A DNA stretch of 50,172 bases from an uncultured Myxococcales bacterium (lineage in GTDB: Bacteria > Myxococcota_A > UBA9042). Of this stretch, positions 8,266 to 17,738 are shown in pieces. Positions within the stretch are counted from its first letter, which is position 1, and each line of letters opens with the position of its first letter. The position numbers were made by a program, and so were the translations under genes. The notes below the pieces were generated by a model. The model saw only the letters and a program-made list of their open reading frames with translations. It had not been told where the DNA came from and ran no database searches. Where the stretch lies: positions 1-50,172 of the forward strand of contig CAIYWC010000035.1 in the NCBI GenBank assembly GCA_903929795.1, written 5' to 3'.

Positions 8266-10050
8266 TCAGTCAATCGTCGTTTGTGCCAGCGACGCTTCTG
8301 CCTGAACAGTTCCCTCGAGTACAATCTTCAACGTCTTCGCCTGGCCTAGATAGAGCTCCAGCCCGCCGCTCGACCGCGTAATCGCCGTATACAGCAAGTT
8401 CCTGTCCAGCAACTCCCCCTCGTCCGGCAGCTCAATCGCGACCGTCTGCCACTCCGAGCCTTGGCTCTTGTGGATCGTCAGCGCGAACGCCGGCTGGTAG
8501 TTCGGCAGCTCCGGGAGCGGAATTGGCTCGTCCAGTCCTGGAAACACCGCGACTTCCGCCGCGTGCTCCGGTCCGCCGCCCAGCGCGATGCCAACGTCAC
8601 CGTTGGAAAGCCCCAGCCCGTAGCTGTTTTGCGTGACGATAACCGGGCAGCCGTGCGGCACGCTCAAGCCGGCGCGTTGCGGATGTTCGCCCCACAGCAC
8701 CGCTAGGCCGAGCCGATTGGCGCGATCGACCTGGGCGTTGCTGCCGCACAGCAGTTGAAAGGTCAGCAGAAACGCGCGGACATCAGGGTCTGGCAGGCGC
8801 GTGTTCGATCGCCACTTGTCCGTGCTCTTGCGGGCTTCTTTCCAACGCGCCTGACACGCCTTGTGCAGGTCGCCAGCGCGCCGATGGATGTGAATGTGCT
8901 CCACACGACGTTCGCAACAGGCCAAAAACGCCTCCGCCGTCCCGGAATGCCCCGGTCGTGCGATTTCGGCCAACTCCAACACCCACGGCGCAGCTTTGGC
9001 GCGAAAGCTGTAGCGCAGCCCGACGACGAGCCCCGGCAGTGGCTTCGCGCTCGTGCGCTGTGGCAGGCCGTGGCGGAGAATCGGCTCCGGCGGCGCGGTC
9101 AGGCGCTCAAGCCAGCGGGCCTTCATCTCGGTTGTCGGCTCACCCGCCGCGCCGCGTGTCACAAGCTCACCCAGCACGCCGCCGGTGTCGACGCTCTCGA
9201 GTTGGTCGCCGTCGCCCAGCAGCAGAAGCGCGGTCTCTGGCTTCAGCGCGCGGAGCAGGTACGCCATCAGCGCGAGATCGACCATGCTCGCCTCGTCCAC
9301 CAGCACCAGGCGCTTTTCCAACGGTCGGGCAGCTCCGCGGCGAAACGGCCCGCCTTTTTCCGGCGGCTTGGGCGTCCACTCCAGCGCTTTGTGCAGCGTC
9401 ATCGGCTTGAGCGCGGAGAGAAATTCAACCTCTTCGGGCAGCAGATGCAGCCGGGTTGACGCGCTCGCCAGCGAATCAGCCAGTCGGCACGCGGCCTTGC
9501 CTGTGGGCGCGCACAGCAGCACGTCCTCGGCGCGGAGGTCCGGCTCCAATCGCTTGCGCATGGCCAGCAGCGTTGCGGCCGATGTCGTCTTGCCCGTGCC
9601 CGGCCCACCCGTGAGTACGCCGATCCGCGCATCGACAAATGCAGATGCGGCGAGGCGCTGCTGGGCGTTGTCGAAAATGACCGCGCCGTCTGCGGCTGTC
9701 TCGACGTGATGGGGCAAGATGCTGTCCAGGGCGGCCTTCACTGCGGCGTCCGGAAAATGCTCCGCCGACGCGCCCCAACGCGATTCAATGGTTGCACGAA
9801 GCTCCCGCCAAAATGCAGCGTTGCGCGGCAGCAGGACGAAGTCGCCCTCGCGGGCGAAGCACGTTGTCGGCGCGTCGGCTGGCAACGGGCACTCTGCCGA
9901 CGAGAGTTGACCGATGCCACGGCTCGCAGCTTCCAGCAGCCGGGCGAGCGGTTCGACCCAAGCTTCATGCTGACCGGGTTGCAGGCCGTCGCCCAAGGTG
10001 ATGCGCGCGAGCGGGACGAAAGGCGCAAATGTCGCGGCGGGCTGGGTCAT
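8266..10050 (-). CDS. recD: RecD, 5'-3' helicase subunit of RecBCD
   Basis: 594 aa, close to the 608 aa of E. coli RecD. Residues 148-156 carry Walker A (GGPGTGKTT); LVLVDEASMVDL near residue 250 is Walker B; GDGDQLESVDTGGVLGEL (279-296) is the SF1 motif III with the RecD pattern; LTIHKSQGSEW and NLLYTAITRS near the C-terminus are motifs V and VI. It is the 5'-3' motor that works with RecB and RecC on double-strand ends, for recombinational repair and destruction of linear foreign DNA. The start overlaps the recB stop by 4 nt (ATGA), so it is the last gene of a coupled recC-recB-recD operon. Confidence 0.95.
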   Translation of the reverse strand: MTQPAATFAPFVPLARITLGDGLQPGQHEAWVEPLARLLEAASRGIGQLSSAECPLPADAPTTCFAREGDFVLLPRNAAFWRELRATIESRWGASAEHFPDAAVKAALDSILPHHVETAADGAVIFDNAQQRLAASAFVDARIGVLTGGPGTGKTTSAATLLAMRKRLEPDLRAEDVLLCAPTGKAACRLADSLASASTRLHLLPEEVEFLSALKPMTLHKALEWTPKPPEKGGPFRRGAARPLEKRLVLVDEASMVDLALMAYLLRALKPETALLLLGDGDQLESVDTGGVLGELVTRGAAGEPTTEMKARWLERLTAPPEPILRHGLPQRTSAKPLPGLVVGLRYSFRAKAAPWVLELAEIARPGHSGTAEAFLACCERRVEHIHIHRRAGDLHKACQARWKEARKSTDKWRSNTRLPDPDVRAFLLTFQLLCGSNAQVDRANRLGLAVLWGEHPQRAGLSVPHGCPVIVTQNSYGLGLSNGDVGIALGGGPEHAAEVAVFPGLDEPIPLPELPNYQPAFALTIHKSQGSEWQTVAIELPDEGELLDRNLLYTAITRSSGGLELYLGQAKTLKIVLEGTVQAEASLAQTTID

Positions 10051-13000
10051 GGCTGGGCCTCGGCAAAGAGCTGATCGAGCGCGGTGAGGGCCTGCAAGCC
10101 TGGTTTCTCAAACCAGACGCCCTTGGCCGGGAACCCGCGGAGGAACAGGTAGCCGCAGCCGCCCAGATGCTGCTCCGCATCGTAGCCAGCGAGCGTCGCG
10201 CGGAGATGGCGGTGGAGTGCCACCGCGTACAGTCGGGCCTGCAGCAGGTACTGGTGCGCGAGCATCGCGCTGTCGAGTTCAGGCTGATCGTACCCGGGCA
10301 GCGAATTCGTCTTGTAGTCGACAACGAACCATTTGCCGTCGTGTTCAAAAATCAGGTCGACGTAGCCCTGCATGAAGCCCTGCAACTTCTTGAACGGCCA
10401 CGAAGCGATGCCTTCCGCCCACTCGCGGCGGTCTGCCGCGCCACTGATGAGCGGATCGGCGAGCAGGGCCTTGGACAAATCCGCGGGCTCGATCCTGGTG
10501 ACAGGCAGCAGAAAGTGCATCTCCGCTATGGCACGACCTCCTAGCTGTCCGAGCTGGAGCTCTGCTCTGTCAAACGTGAAGTTCGTGTCCAACACGGCCT
10601 GCATCGTTTCGCGCCACGCCGGGTCCAGCTTCTCGGTCGCTTCCTCAAGCGACTTGCCGTCGCCAATCACGTTCTCCAGCAGCGTATGGACCCGGTCGCC
10701 GAGGCGATTGCCGCCCTTGCCGAGCGGCGCAAGCAGTCCTGGCAGCCTTGGTCCCGATTTCTCCTCGGGGTCATGGTCGTGCGCGTCGCCTTCGCCGCGC
10801 TTGGTCAGAGAGGAATAGCTCGCGACTCGGGTCAGCGGCAGCTGCCAGTCGCGATCGAACTTTGGTTCCTCGACGAGTGGGTGCGCGGTAACGTTCGCGG
10901 TGAGAGCTCGACGCGCATCCACCACCGACTTGAGCGCCAGCGGTTGCACCGGAGACGCACTCGGCCACGCGCTAGCCTCTTCGGCGGCCAGACCCAACAG
11001 CTTCACGAGCTCAGAATCCGCCGCGGAATTCTCGTTCGCACTCTTCCCGGCTACGGGTGCCAGCCCCAAGTAGAGCCGGTGCCGAGCCCGCGTCAGAGCG
11101 ACATACAGATGCCGCTGCTGTTCGTCGTTCTCCTGCTCCAACGCCTGGGTCAGATGCAGGTCGAGGTTCGCCGAGCCGAAGTCAATCAGCGTCCCTTCCG
11201 GTGCGCGAACCAACGCCACGGGGTTCTGTTTTCTGTTGCCCAAGGCCTTTACATGCCAGAGAAAGGGGCACGCCACGACCGGAAATTCGAGACCTTTGGC
11301 GCTGTGGATCGTCATCAACTGAACTGCCGGCAGGTCCGTTTCCAACTTCATCAAGTCAGCTTCGTCGTCGGTCTTGGACTGTGCCCGTTGCCGTGCGACG
11401 AACTCTGCCAACTCGCTCGCCCGGCGCTGCCCACGCGCCCATTCGCCCTGAATCAGGCTCCCCAGGTGCCTCCAGTTGGTCATCCTGCGCTCGCCATCTG
11501 CGTGCCCCAGGCTGCGCTGCATTTGCCGCTGAGCGGTGCAGCATTTCTGCAGGAAAGGCAGCGGGCCATGGAAATGCAAATCGTCCAAGTCCGCTTGCAG
11601 ACCCTTCAAGACCTTGGCCTGAGCCGCCGGGTTTTGCCGTAGCATTTCCAGCTCAGTGGCCGTGTTCGCGAGAAGGGGTGTAGCTGCGAACGTGAGCACC
11701 TTCTTCAGCACATCGATGCGTGTCTCAAGCGTTGCCAGTGCCTCGAGCCACGCTTGCACATCGAGGGCCTCATCACTTTGCCATACGCTCCCCAAACCCT
11801 TGCCCGACTGTTGGCACGCGATCCCGCGGGCCTGAAGTTCGGTACGCATCAGCGACAAGTCGTGGTGGTTCGCGGCAAGGACCGCCAAGTCCGCCGCCAC
11901 GAGACGCCGCCGCTTGCGCGTCTGACGGTCGATGATTTGTACGTCTTCACTGAGAAGGCGTTGAAACTCGGTTGCGACATCCCGTGCAATCGCGTGCTTC
12001 GCCAGCCCCCTGTCCGCCTCCTCCGCCCAAACGAGCGCCAGCGGTTGGCTCAGCCGTGCGTCGAATATCCGCGACTCTTTCGCTTCAGCCTTCACTCTCA
12101 CATAACGAATCTGTGCATCGGGTTGCGCGCCCCGAAAATCGGGGCGAGCGGTGTACAAGTCGTTCAGTGCATTCACCAGATCGTCGTCGGAGCGGAAGTT
12201 TCTGGTCATCTCTGGCGCGCGCGTCGCGCGGCTGGTCAGCCTCTGATAGCTGGCCAAGTCGGCGCCACGAAAGCGATAGATGCTCTGTTTGGGATCGCCG
12301 ATCACCAAGAACGACTCGGAATCGCTGAAGAGTGTTTGAAAGAAGCCAATCTGTACGCTGTCGCTGTCTTGGCACTCGTCGATGATTGCTGCCTTGAAGC
12401 GAGCGCGAACCGCGCGCGCCAGTGGGCCATTGGGTCCCTGGAGATCCAGTGCGTTGTGAATGGTCAAGAGGATGTCATCGAACGTCCGTAAGTCGGCGAG
12501 CAACTTGCGCTGGGGAAATTGCGACCGCACGGCCGCCGCAATGGCGTTCGTCGTCGTGTCTCGTTTCGCGTTCAGGCACGATTCAGTACGCTCGATTGCT
12601 GAGAGGAGGGTGGGTAGCGACCGAAGTTTGTCGCGGGCTGCTTCCGCGAGCTTCTCGCTTTGGTCGCCCGCCGCTAGGGCGCGAATGACCCGCTCCGTCT
12701 TGGCGATCGAACCCTTCGCCACCACGCCTGTCAAGGTTGCCGTGAGATTAGGGAGCCCTGGCGCAAGATCGGCGAGTGCGAGTTCGTGGGCATGGTCCGA
12801 CGCGTCACCCACCACGGTTCGGCCAAGGACCCGATCGTCAGGTACGCTCAGTTCGCCGGCCAGACAGGCGGCAATCTTCGCGGCTTTGCCAGGATCCATC
12901 AACCCATAGTCCGCGTCACGCATGAGTTGATCGGCCACGACTTCGTCGAGGATTTCCTCAGCACCCGCAATCAGCTCCAGCGCGGGGTCGCAGCCCAGTT

Positions 13001-13415
13001 CCACGGCGTGGCGGCTGATCAGTGACTGACAGAACCCATGAATCGTATGAATCGGCGCGAGGTCGAAGTTCGATAGTGCCGCCTGCAGCAGCGAAATCAG
13101 CTCCTCGGAAGGCGTTTTTGCCAACGTGCGCGCCACGACGTCGGCTTCCGGTGACGAAGTCGGCGGGTGGGACTCGCGGGCCGCAATCAGCGCGTGGCGC
13201 AAAGAGCTGAGTAGCCGTTCCTGGAGTTCAGCAGTGGCAGCGTTCGTGAAGGTGGTCACGAGAATCTGGTCGATAGACAGCTTCTCCTCAACCAACAAGC
13301 GCAGCCAAAGCAGAGTAATGGAAAACGTCTTTCCAGTTCCCGCGCTCGCTTCGATCGCGTGTCGACCCGGAAGGGGCTGTGTCCGTGCGTCAAAAACGGC
13401 CTGAGTGTCGCTCAT
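10047..13415 (-). CDS. recB: RecB, 3'-5' helicase and nuclease subunit of RecBCD
   Basis: 1122 aa from an ATG at 13415 that overlaps the recC stop by 4 nt; the frame also extends upstream into recC, but this start has GAGGGCGG before it and begins right at the conserved region. Walker A is at 23-30 (EASAGTGKTF); UvrD/Rep motif II is AAIIDECQDSDSVQ; HSAKGLEFPVV and LYVALTRARHRLY are motifs V and VI. The C-terminal nuclease domain is intact: Asp of GYVDLIF, then Asp-Tyr-Lys of VVDYKTN exactly 13 residues later, the same spacing as D1067/D1080/K1082 in E. coli, followed by HQYLLQARLYAVAL. A complete helicase-nuclease is expected. Confidence 0.95.
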   Translation of the reverse strand: MSDTQAVFDARTQPLPGRHAIEASAGTGKTFSITLLWLRLLVEEKLSIDQILVTTFTNAATAELQERLLSSLRHALIAARESHPPTSSPEADVVARTLAKTPSEELISLLQAALSNFDLAPIHTIHGFCQSLISRHAVELGCDPALELIAGAEEILDEVVADQLMRDADYGLMDPGKAAKIAACLAGELSVPDDRVLGRTVVGDASDHAHELALADLAPGLPNLTATLTGVVAKGSIAKTERVIRALAAGDQSEKLAEAARDKLRSLPTLLSAIERTESCLNAKRDTTTNAIAAAVRSQFPQRKLLADLRTFDDILLTIHNALDLQGPNGPLARAVRARFKAAIIDECQDSDSVQIGFFQTLFSDSESFLVIGDPKQSIYRFRGADLASYQRLTSRATRAPEMTRNFRSDDDLVNALNDLYTARPDFRGAQPDAQIRYVRVKAEAKESRIFDARLSQPLALVWAEEADRGLAKHAIARDVATEFQRLLSEDVQIIDRQTRKRRRLVAADLAVLAANHHDLSLMRTELQARGIACQQSGKGLGSVWQSDEALDVQAWLEALATLETRIDVLKKVLTFAATPLLANTATELEMLRQNPAAQAKVLKGLQADLDDLHFHGPLPFLQKCCTAQRQMQRSLGHADGERRMTNWRHLGSLIQGEWARGQRRASELAEFVARQRAQSKTDDEADLMKLETDLPAVQLMTIHSAKGLEFPVVACPFLWHVKALGNRKQNPVALVRAPEGTLIDFGSANLDLHLTQALEQENDEQQRHLYVALTRARHRLYLGLAPVAGKSANENSAADSELVKLLGLAAEEASAWPSASPVQPLALKSVVDARRALTANVTAHPLVEEPKFDRDWQLPLTRVASYSSLTKRGEGDAHDHDPEEKSGPRLPGLLAPLGKGGNRLGDRVHTLLENVIGDGKSLEEATEKLDPAWRETMQAVLDTNFTFDRAELQLGQLGGRAIAEMHFLLPVTRIEPADLSKALLADPLISGAADRREWAEGIASWPFKKLQGFMQGYVDLIFEHDGKWFVVDYKTNSLPGYDQPELDSAMLAHQYLLQARLYAVALHRHLRATLAGYDAEQHLGGCGYLFLRGFPAKGVWFEKPGLQALTALDQLFAEAQP

Positions 13416-16400
13416 GGTTCCGCCCTCTGAAAAGCCTGCTCGAACGCCAAGACGAAAGCGAAGATGCGCCACGCCAGCGGTGTCCCTGGGTGCGGCAAGA
13501 CGTCTGTCTCAACCGTCTGGGCGGGACCGAACGGATCCTCTAGTCCGCGATAGCAGATTCTCGTCGCCCTTTGGCTTGATGCCGGCGGGGGCGCGCCCAC
13601 GAATCCCCCACCATCGCTCCACTTTGAACGGCCCGCTTCCAGCGCTAAGGCCGCCGTTTCGGCCTGCTTCATAGCATCGTAAGAATCAGGCCAGAATGGC
13701 AGAGGCAGTCGCTGAGCCAGAGCGTAAAGATGCACCACATCGGTCAGCAAGGGGTCCAGTCGGTCCGCCGACGGCGCAACCACTTCTGTCGAGCTGCTCT
13801 GAGTCCTGAAGCGAACGAAGACTCTGTCCGCCTTTCCTCCACGGGCAAGGCACAGGAGACCCAGCTTCACCGCGAGTTGGTACTTGGTGCTCGGCTTGGA
13901 TGCAGAACGGAAATGTATCGTGCCGTCCGGAGCGCGGTACCAGCCGCTGGGCAGCGTCACATCCAACGTGCGTCCGGCAACTTGTAACTGCAGCGTCTCG
14001 TTCAGCGGCCGGAGGTTTTCATCGACGCTCGCTGGAATTTCGTCGAGCAGCTCATTCCAGACGGTCTCGCCGTAACGCCCGCGGGGCAGATCGCCCGCCG
14101 CTGTGGCGCGTCGCTTGAGGGCGTCAACGTCATCACCGGCCAGCATCGTCTGGAGCATCCTGTCGGCGAGCCCCCATGAGTCAAGGCCGTTCACATTCAG
14201 TACATCCGCTTGCGACAGTTCGCCGCTCTCCTCCGGCAGCCGCAGCCCCAAACGCGTGAGGAAGATGCCGCACGGCTCGACGAAGAGCGCCTTCAGGTTG
14301 TCGAAACTCAGCGGCTGCGCGCTGTCTGCTTCTGGCAGCGCCTCGACCCACAGACCGGCATAGGGCGCGTTGTGACGGTCTGCCAGCAGTACCGCCCCGG
14401 CATGGTCACCCTCGCCAAACGACCATGTGTCTGCATCGGTGCCGGCCGCAAAAGTAGCTGGACTGAATCCATTGAGACCGTGGTGATACGTGACGAGCTT
14501 CGAGGCGAGAACGCCCGCCGCGGGCAGGGCCACCGCATCGACGATGCCGAGGAGGTCCGCCAACGGCGTTGAGGGCGGACGTTCTTTGGTGTCCTCGTCA
14601 GAGCCGTCCTGGTAAGTCAAAACGAGCCGCTCCGACGCGGCAAGGAGCGCCAGCAGCAGCGCATGTCGGTCATCGTCTCGCTTGCTCGGATCGCCAATCT
14701 CGCGGCGTTGCGCGAGCGGGTGCCACGCCGGCCATTCGTCGCGACGCGGAAACGTCTCAGCACCAAGTCCGGCGATGAGTACGACGCGTGCCGGCGTCCC
14801 TGCGTGCTGGCGCAGGTCCGCCACGGTGATGCCACCGCCCGGTGCGACCCGCGTCGCCGTCAAAGTCGCGAGTTGTGCGCTCACCAAGCGTCGGAATGCG
14901 TCGTTGCGCAGCAGCAAATCCGCAGGCGCGGCCGTAGCCAGCGAGGGCAGCAGTAGGTTGAGGAACTTTGTGCGCTGCTGGTTCGCCGCGTCATCGCCGC
15001 GAGCGATGAACGCGTCGCAGCGTTCGGTGAGCCATGCGCGCCAATCTGCAACGGTGCGCTCGATCTTCCACCCGTCGCGAGCTTCAGCCAACGCCGCCGC
15101 CAAGCGCGCCAGGCCGGCCAACAACGGGATCGAGAGCCCGGTCGCCCGCTCCAACGGCACGGTGCCGTCAACTAACGCATCGCGCATTACCGTTTCGATG
15201 ACTGCACCAAGGCCGAGCCGCCGCAGCGCGAAGTCGGCGCTCCAACGCGGATCGTCCGTCCCTTGGGCTTCAGCCCGCTGCTTGGAATCGACGCCCCATC
15301 GGAAGTTTGCATCCTGCAGCCACTCCACCACCTGCGCCGCTTCCTCCGCGAGCCCAAAGTGCTGGGCGATCAGCGGCTCCTCGATCAGTCCCTGCAGGTC
15401 CACGAGCCCAAGACGGCCAGAGAGCGCCTTCAGGAGCCGTTCAAGCGCCGACGCGAACGGTGAGACCGCGCTGCCGCCCACGCCCACCCCTCGAACTGGC
15501 AGAGGATGGAACGCCGCAGGAACGAGGGGAAACTGCGCCGCGGGATCGGCGAGCAGCACGAGGAAGTCGTCCCAGTTCAGATCCTTATTTGCCACCATCG
15601 CCTGCTGGATGCGGTCGCGACAAACTTCCAGTTCCCGCAGCGCGCTCCGACAGCCGTGTACGGAGAAGGACCGCGGCGCACCTTCCAGTGGTACAGCTTG
15701 GACACCCGGGTGACAGGCGGCCTGGAGCTGGGCCAGAAGTCGATTCGCCAGCGGCGTCTGGTTCGATGGCCTGAGCGTGACAGGATTCGCGCCGAGCAGC
15801 GTTGCCGTCTGGTCTATGAGGTCACCCGCGCGGCGCCCAAGCGCTTGAATTACTTGACCTCGCGCGGATGCGTCGGGACTAGTGGGACACAGCAGGGAAA
15901 GGTGCACGCGATCGGGCGGTACAAGCGCGAGAAGTTTGACGAGACAGCGCAGAAGCACTGCGGGGACTCCCGCGTCCAGCTGAATCCACAGGTGCGGAAC
16001 CCCGCTCGGATTTTGCCATTTGTCCGTCCACGACTGTGCTGCCAGCTTGAACTGCGCCGGCTCGACGGTGCCCAAGTGCCCGGACAAGGCCCCGCGCACG
16101 GCTTCATCCTGAACCAGATGTTCCAGCAGCGGCGACTCCTTCCAGGCCAGCGCCCCCTCGCGCGTGAGCAGACCGACATCGATAGCGTCCGCCAACTGTT
16201 GCGCCCAAGCGAGCCGCGAGGCGTGCAGCGCGCCGTCATCGACCTTGTTTGGCAGCGGGGTCACGCCTGCGTACGTCGGCAGAACTTGGGCGACCGTCAA
16301 CACCAGCCGATCCATGGAGAACGGGTCGCGCCCGGGCGAAGCGGCTTGCTCCAACAGCGATCGCAGGGACACGATCTGGCTCCTCGACGCGATTCCGGCG

Positions 16401-16549
16401 CGACGCGCCCACTGTCGCTGTACCCACTCGGGACGCCCCGCGCCAGGCAAGATCAGCCAGTGCTGTGCCCATGGGTCGTTCGACTTCATCAGTGCGGCGA
16501 CCATCTCTTCGAGCACTTGGAGCGGAGTTTCTGCCGTAAACAGGTTCAT
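13412..16549 (-). CDS. recC: RecC, Chi-recognition/scaffold subunit of RecBCD
   Basis: 1045 aa (E. coli 1122). The N-terminus reads ETPLQVLEEMV, WLILPGAGRPEWVQRQWA and then GIASRSQIVSLRSLL, the usual RecC opening with inactive helicase-like domains. LGAETFPRRDEWP near the middle and TYQDGSDEDTKERPPS match the RecC helicase-like 2A/2B region. The C-terminal domain carries the inactive nuclease fold that holds RecD. First gene of the operon. The sequence upstream of the start has the palindrome GGATCGATCC, but no clear Shine-Dalgarno or promoter. The adjoining restriction-like genes make a role in phage-DNA degradation plausible in addition to repair. Confidence 0.92.
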   Translation of the reverse strand: MNLFTAETPLQVLEEMVAALMKSNDPWAQHWLILPGAGRPEWVQRQWARRAGIASRSQIVSLRSLLEQAASPGRDPFSMDRLVLTVAQVLPTYAGVTPLPNKVDDGALHASRLAWAQQLADAIDVGLLTREGALAWKESPLLEHLVQDEAVRGALSGHLGTVEPAQFKLAAQSWTDKWQNPSGVPHLWIQLDAGVPAVLLRCLVKLLALVPPDRVHLSLLCPTSPDASARGQVIQALGRRAGDLIDQTATLLGANPVTLRPSNQTPLANRLLAQLQAACHPGVQAVPLEGAPRSFSVHGCRSALRELEVCRDRIQQAMVANKDLNWDDFLVLLADPAAQFPLVPAAFHPLPVRGVGVGGSAVSPFASALERLLKALSGRLGLVDLQGLIEEPLIAQHFGLAEEAAQVVEWLQDANFRWGVDSKQRAEAQGTDDPRWSADFALRRLGLGAVIETVMRDALVDGTVPLERATGLSIPLLAGLARLAAALAEARDGWKIERTVADWRAWLTERCDAFIARGDDAANQQRTKFLNLLLPSLATAAPADLLLRNDAFRRLVSAQLATLTATRVAPGGGITVADLRQHAGTPARVVLIAGLGAETFPRRDEWPAWHPLAQRREIGDPSKRDDDRHALLLALLAASERLVLTYQDGSDEDTKERPPSTPLADLLGIVDAVALPAAGVLASKLVTYHHGLNGFSPATFAAGTDADTWSFGEGDHAGAVLLADRHNAPYAGLWVEALPEADSAQPLSFDNLKALFVEPCGIFLTRLGLRLPEESGELSQADVLNVNGLDSWGLADRMLQTMLAGDDVDALKRRATAAGDLPRGRYGETVWNELLDEIPASVDENLRPLNETLQLQVAGRTLDVTLPSGWYRAPDGTIHFRSASKPSTKYQLAVKLGLLCLARGGKADRVFVRFRTQSSSTEVVAPSADRLDPLLTDVVHLYALAQRLPLPFWPDSYDAMKQAETAALALEAGRSKWSDGGGFVGAPPPASSQRATRICYRGLEDPFGPAQTVETDVLPHPGTPLAWRIFAFVLAFEQAFQRAEP

Positions 16550-16878
16550 GTGGATCGATCCGGTTCAAGAGTTAGACCGCTCGGTTCGGTTGGCCCCTGG
16601 CTACACGGGCGACGGACGAGATGTGCGCCGAGTCTACAACTTCCGTGGAAAACTTACACCTGACGGCCCGCGCTCGACGGCTCCTCGTCACTCCGCGCCA
16701 ACGCCCCTGACGGAGCGAGCAGTTCGAATCGGAATCCGTCGAACGGACGGTGAGGCGCAGTTGCAGCAGGCGTGAAGTCCGTGGTACCTCTGGGTCGGTG
16801 TAGAGTCTACTGTCGGTCATGACGCGCACCCGACGGCGCGCAGTGCCAGTATTTGATACCACGCGGAGGTGTTCCCGA
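16550..16878. other. Divergent intergenic region between recC and the nuclease gene
   Basis: About 330 nt without a credible gene. It must hold the recC promoter (leftward) and the nuclease promoter (rightward), but I cannot pick convincing -35/-10 pairs. The 7-mer AGTCTAC occurs twice, at 16631-16637 and 16804-16810. No operator of the TGCGACA-N5-TGTCGCA type is present. Confidence 0.4.
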
Positions 16879-17697
16879 ATGCCCTACCAAGACCGACTCC
16901 TCCTCCACCTGAAGGACTACAAACTGAACGTCCTCGGCATTCAGCAGCCAGGCGTGTTCAAGTATCGGGGCAGGGACGTCCTCCGTGACCATATCCTGCC
17001 CATCGCGCAGGCCGACATGAACCTGTTGCCTCACACACGCGGTCTGGCTCCGGCGTACTTCGCGGGCAACCCGCAGATCCTCCGGCACAAGTATTTCCAT
17101 CACCTGAACTCGTCGCAAGCCTTTGCGTTCAACCTGTTCCTGCCGTACTTCACCGGGACTTCGGCCGATTCGACATCGCTGTTGCACGCGCTGGGGCAGA
17201 ACGCCCAACTGACGAGTTGGCAACTGGAAGCTGTGCCCCATCCGGGCGAAGGCACCAATCTGGATGCGCTATGGGTCACCGACGACGGAACCACAACCAT
17301 CTGCGAAGTGAAGCTGTCGGAGGCGGAGTTCGGCAAGGCGAAGGACGATCCGCGCCACCGCGCGAAACTGGCTGCGATCTACCAGCCAGTTCTGAAAGGG
17401 CGCGTTCACAGCTCACTGCTTACCATTCCGGCGTTCCTGGAGGCGTACCAGATTCTCCGCAATGTCTGGCACTTGGCGAAGCTCAAAAATGGGCGCTTGG
17501 TGTTTCTCCTGCCGCGGGCGAATGTGAAGCCGTGGGACGCCGTGACGCGCGTGGTCGCGCAGGTCGACCCGGTATTGCGATCGCGGATCGCGGTGGTCGC
17601 GATTGAGGACACACTTCGGGCACTTGCGGCGAGCACGCATGGCCCGACCCAAGTGAGCGGTCTTGGAAAAGACCTCTTCGAAAAGTACGTCGTTTGA
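16879..17697 (+). CDS. PD-(D/E)XK nuclease, PGN_0703-like
   Basis: 272 aa from ATG 16879, which has GGAGG 9 nt upstream; the longer frame from 16819 lacks an RBS. A conserved block RHKYFHHLNSSQAFAFNLF typifies this family of restriction-like proteins. The catalytic core is visible as Asp129 (TNLDALW), then after a short turn Glu143 and Lys145 (TTICEVKLSE), a standard PD-(D/E)XK arrangement. The family is found in prokaryotic defence islands and is presumed to cut DNA; target and partner are unknown. It is followed after 41 nt by a Fic gene in the same direction, so the two may be co-transcribed. No methylase is adjacent. Confidence 0.7.
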   Translation: MPYQDRLLLHLKDYKLNVLGIQQPGVFKYRGRDVLRDHILPIAQADMNLLPHTRGLAPAYFAGNPQILRHKYFHHLNSSQAFAFNLFLPYFTGTSADSTSLLHALGQNAQLTSWQLEAVPHPGEGTNLDALWVTDDGTTTICEVKLSEAEFGKAKDDPRHRAKLAAIYQPVLKGRVHSSLLTIPAFLEAYQILRNVWHLAKLKNGRLVFLLPRANVKPWDAVTRVVAQVDPVLRSRIAVVAIEDTLRALAASTHGPTQVSGLGKDLFEKYVV

Positions 17698-17738
17698 AGA
17701 GCTCGCTACCCGCCTTCACGAACTCCCCCTGAGCCCCA

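Noticed and set aside
9945..16663. Long frames opposite recBCD (for example 318-385 aa)
   Set aside because: They are antisense shadows in GC-rich DNA with Arg/Pro/Ala-rich nonsense composition; the recBCD frames carry all family motifs.
16715..16740. A tRNA T-arm-like string (AGTTCGAATC)
   Set aside because: The flanking bases do not pair, and no acceptor, D or anticodon arm can be folded around it.
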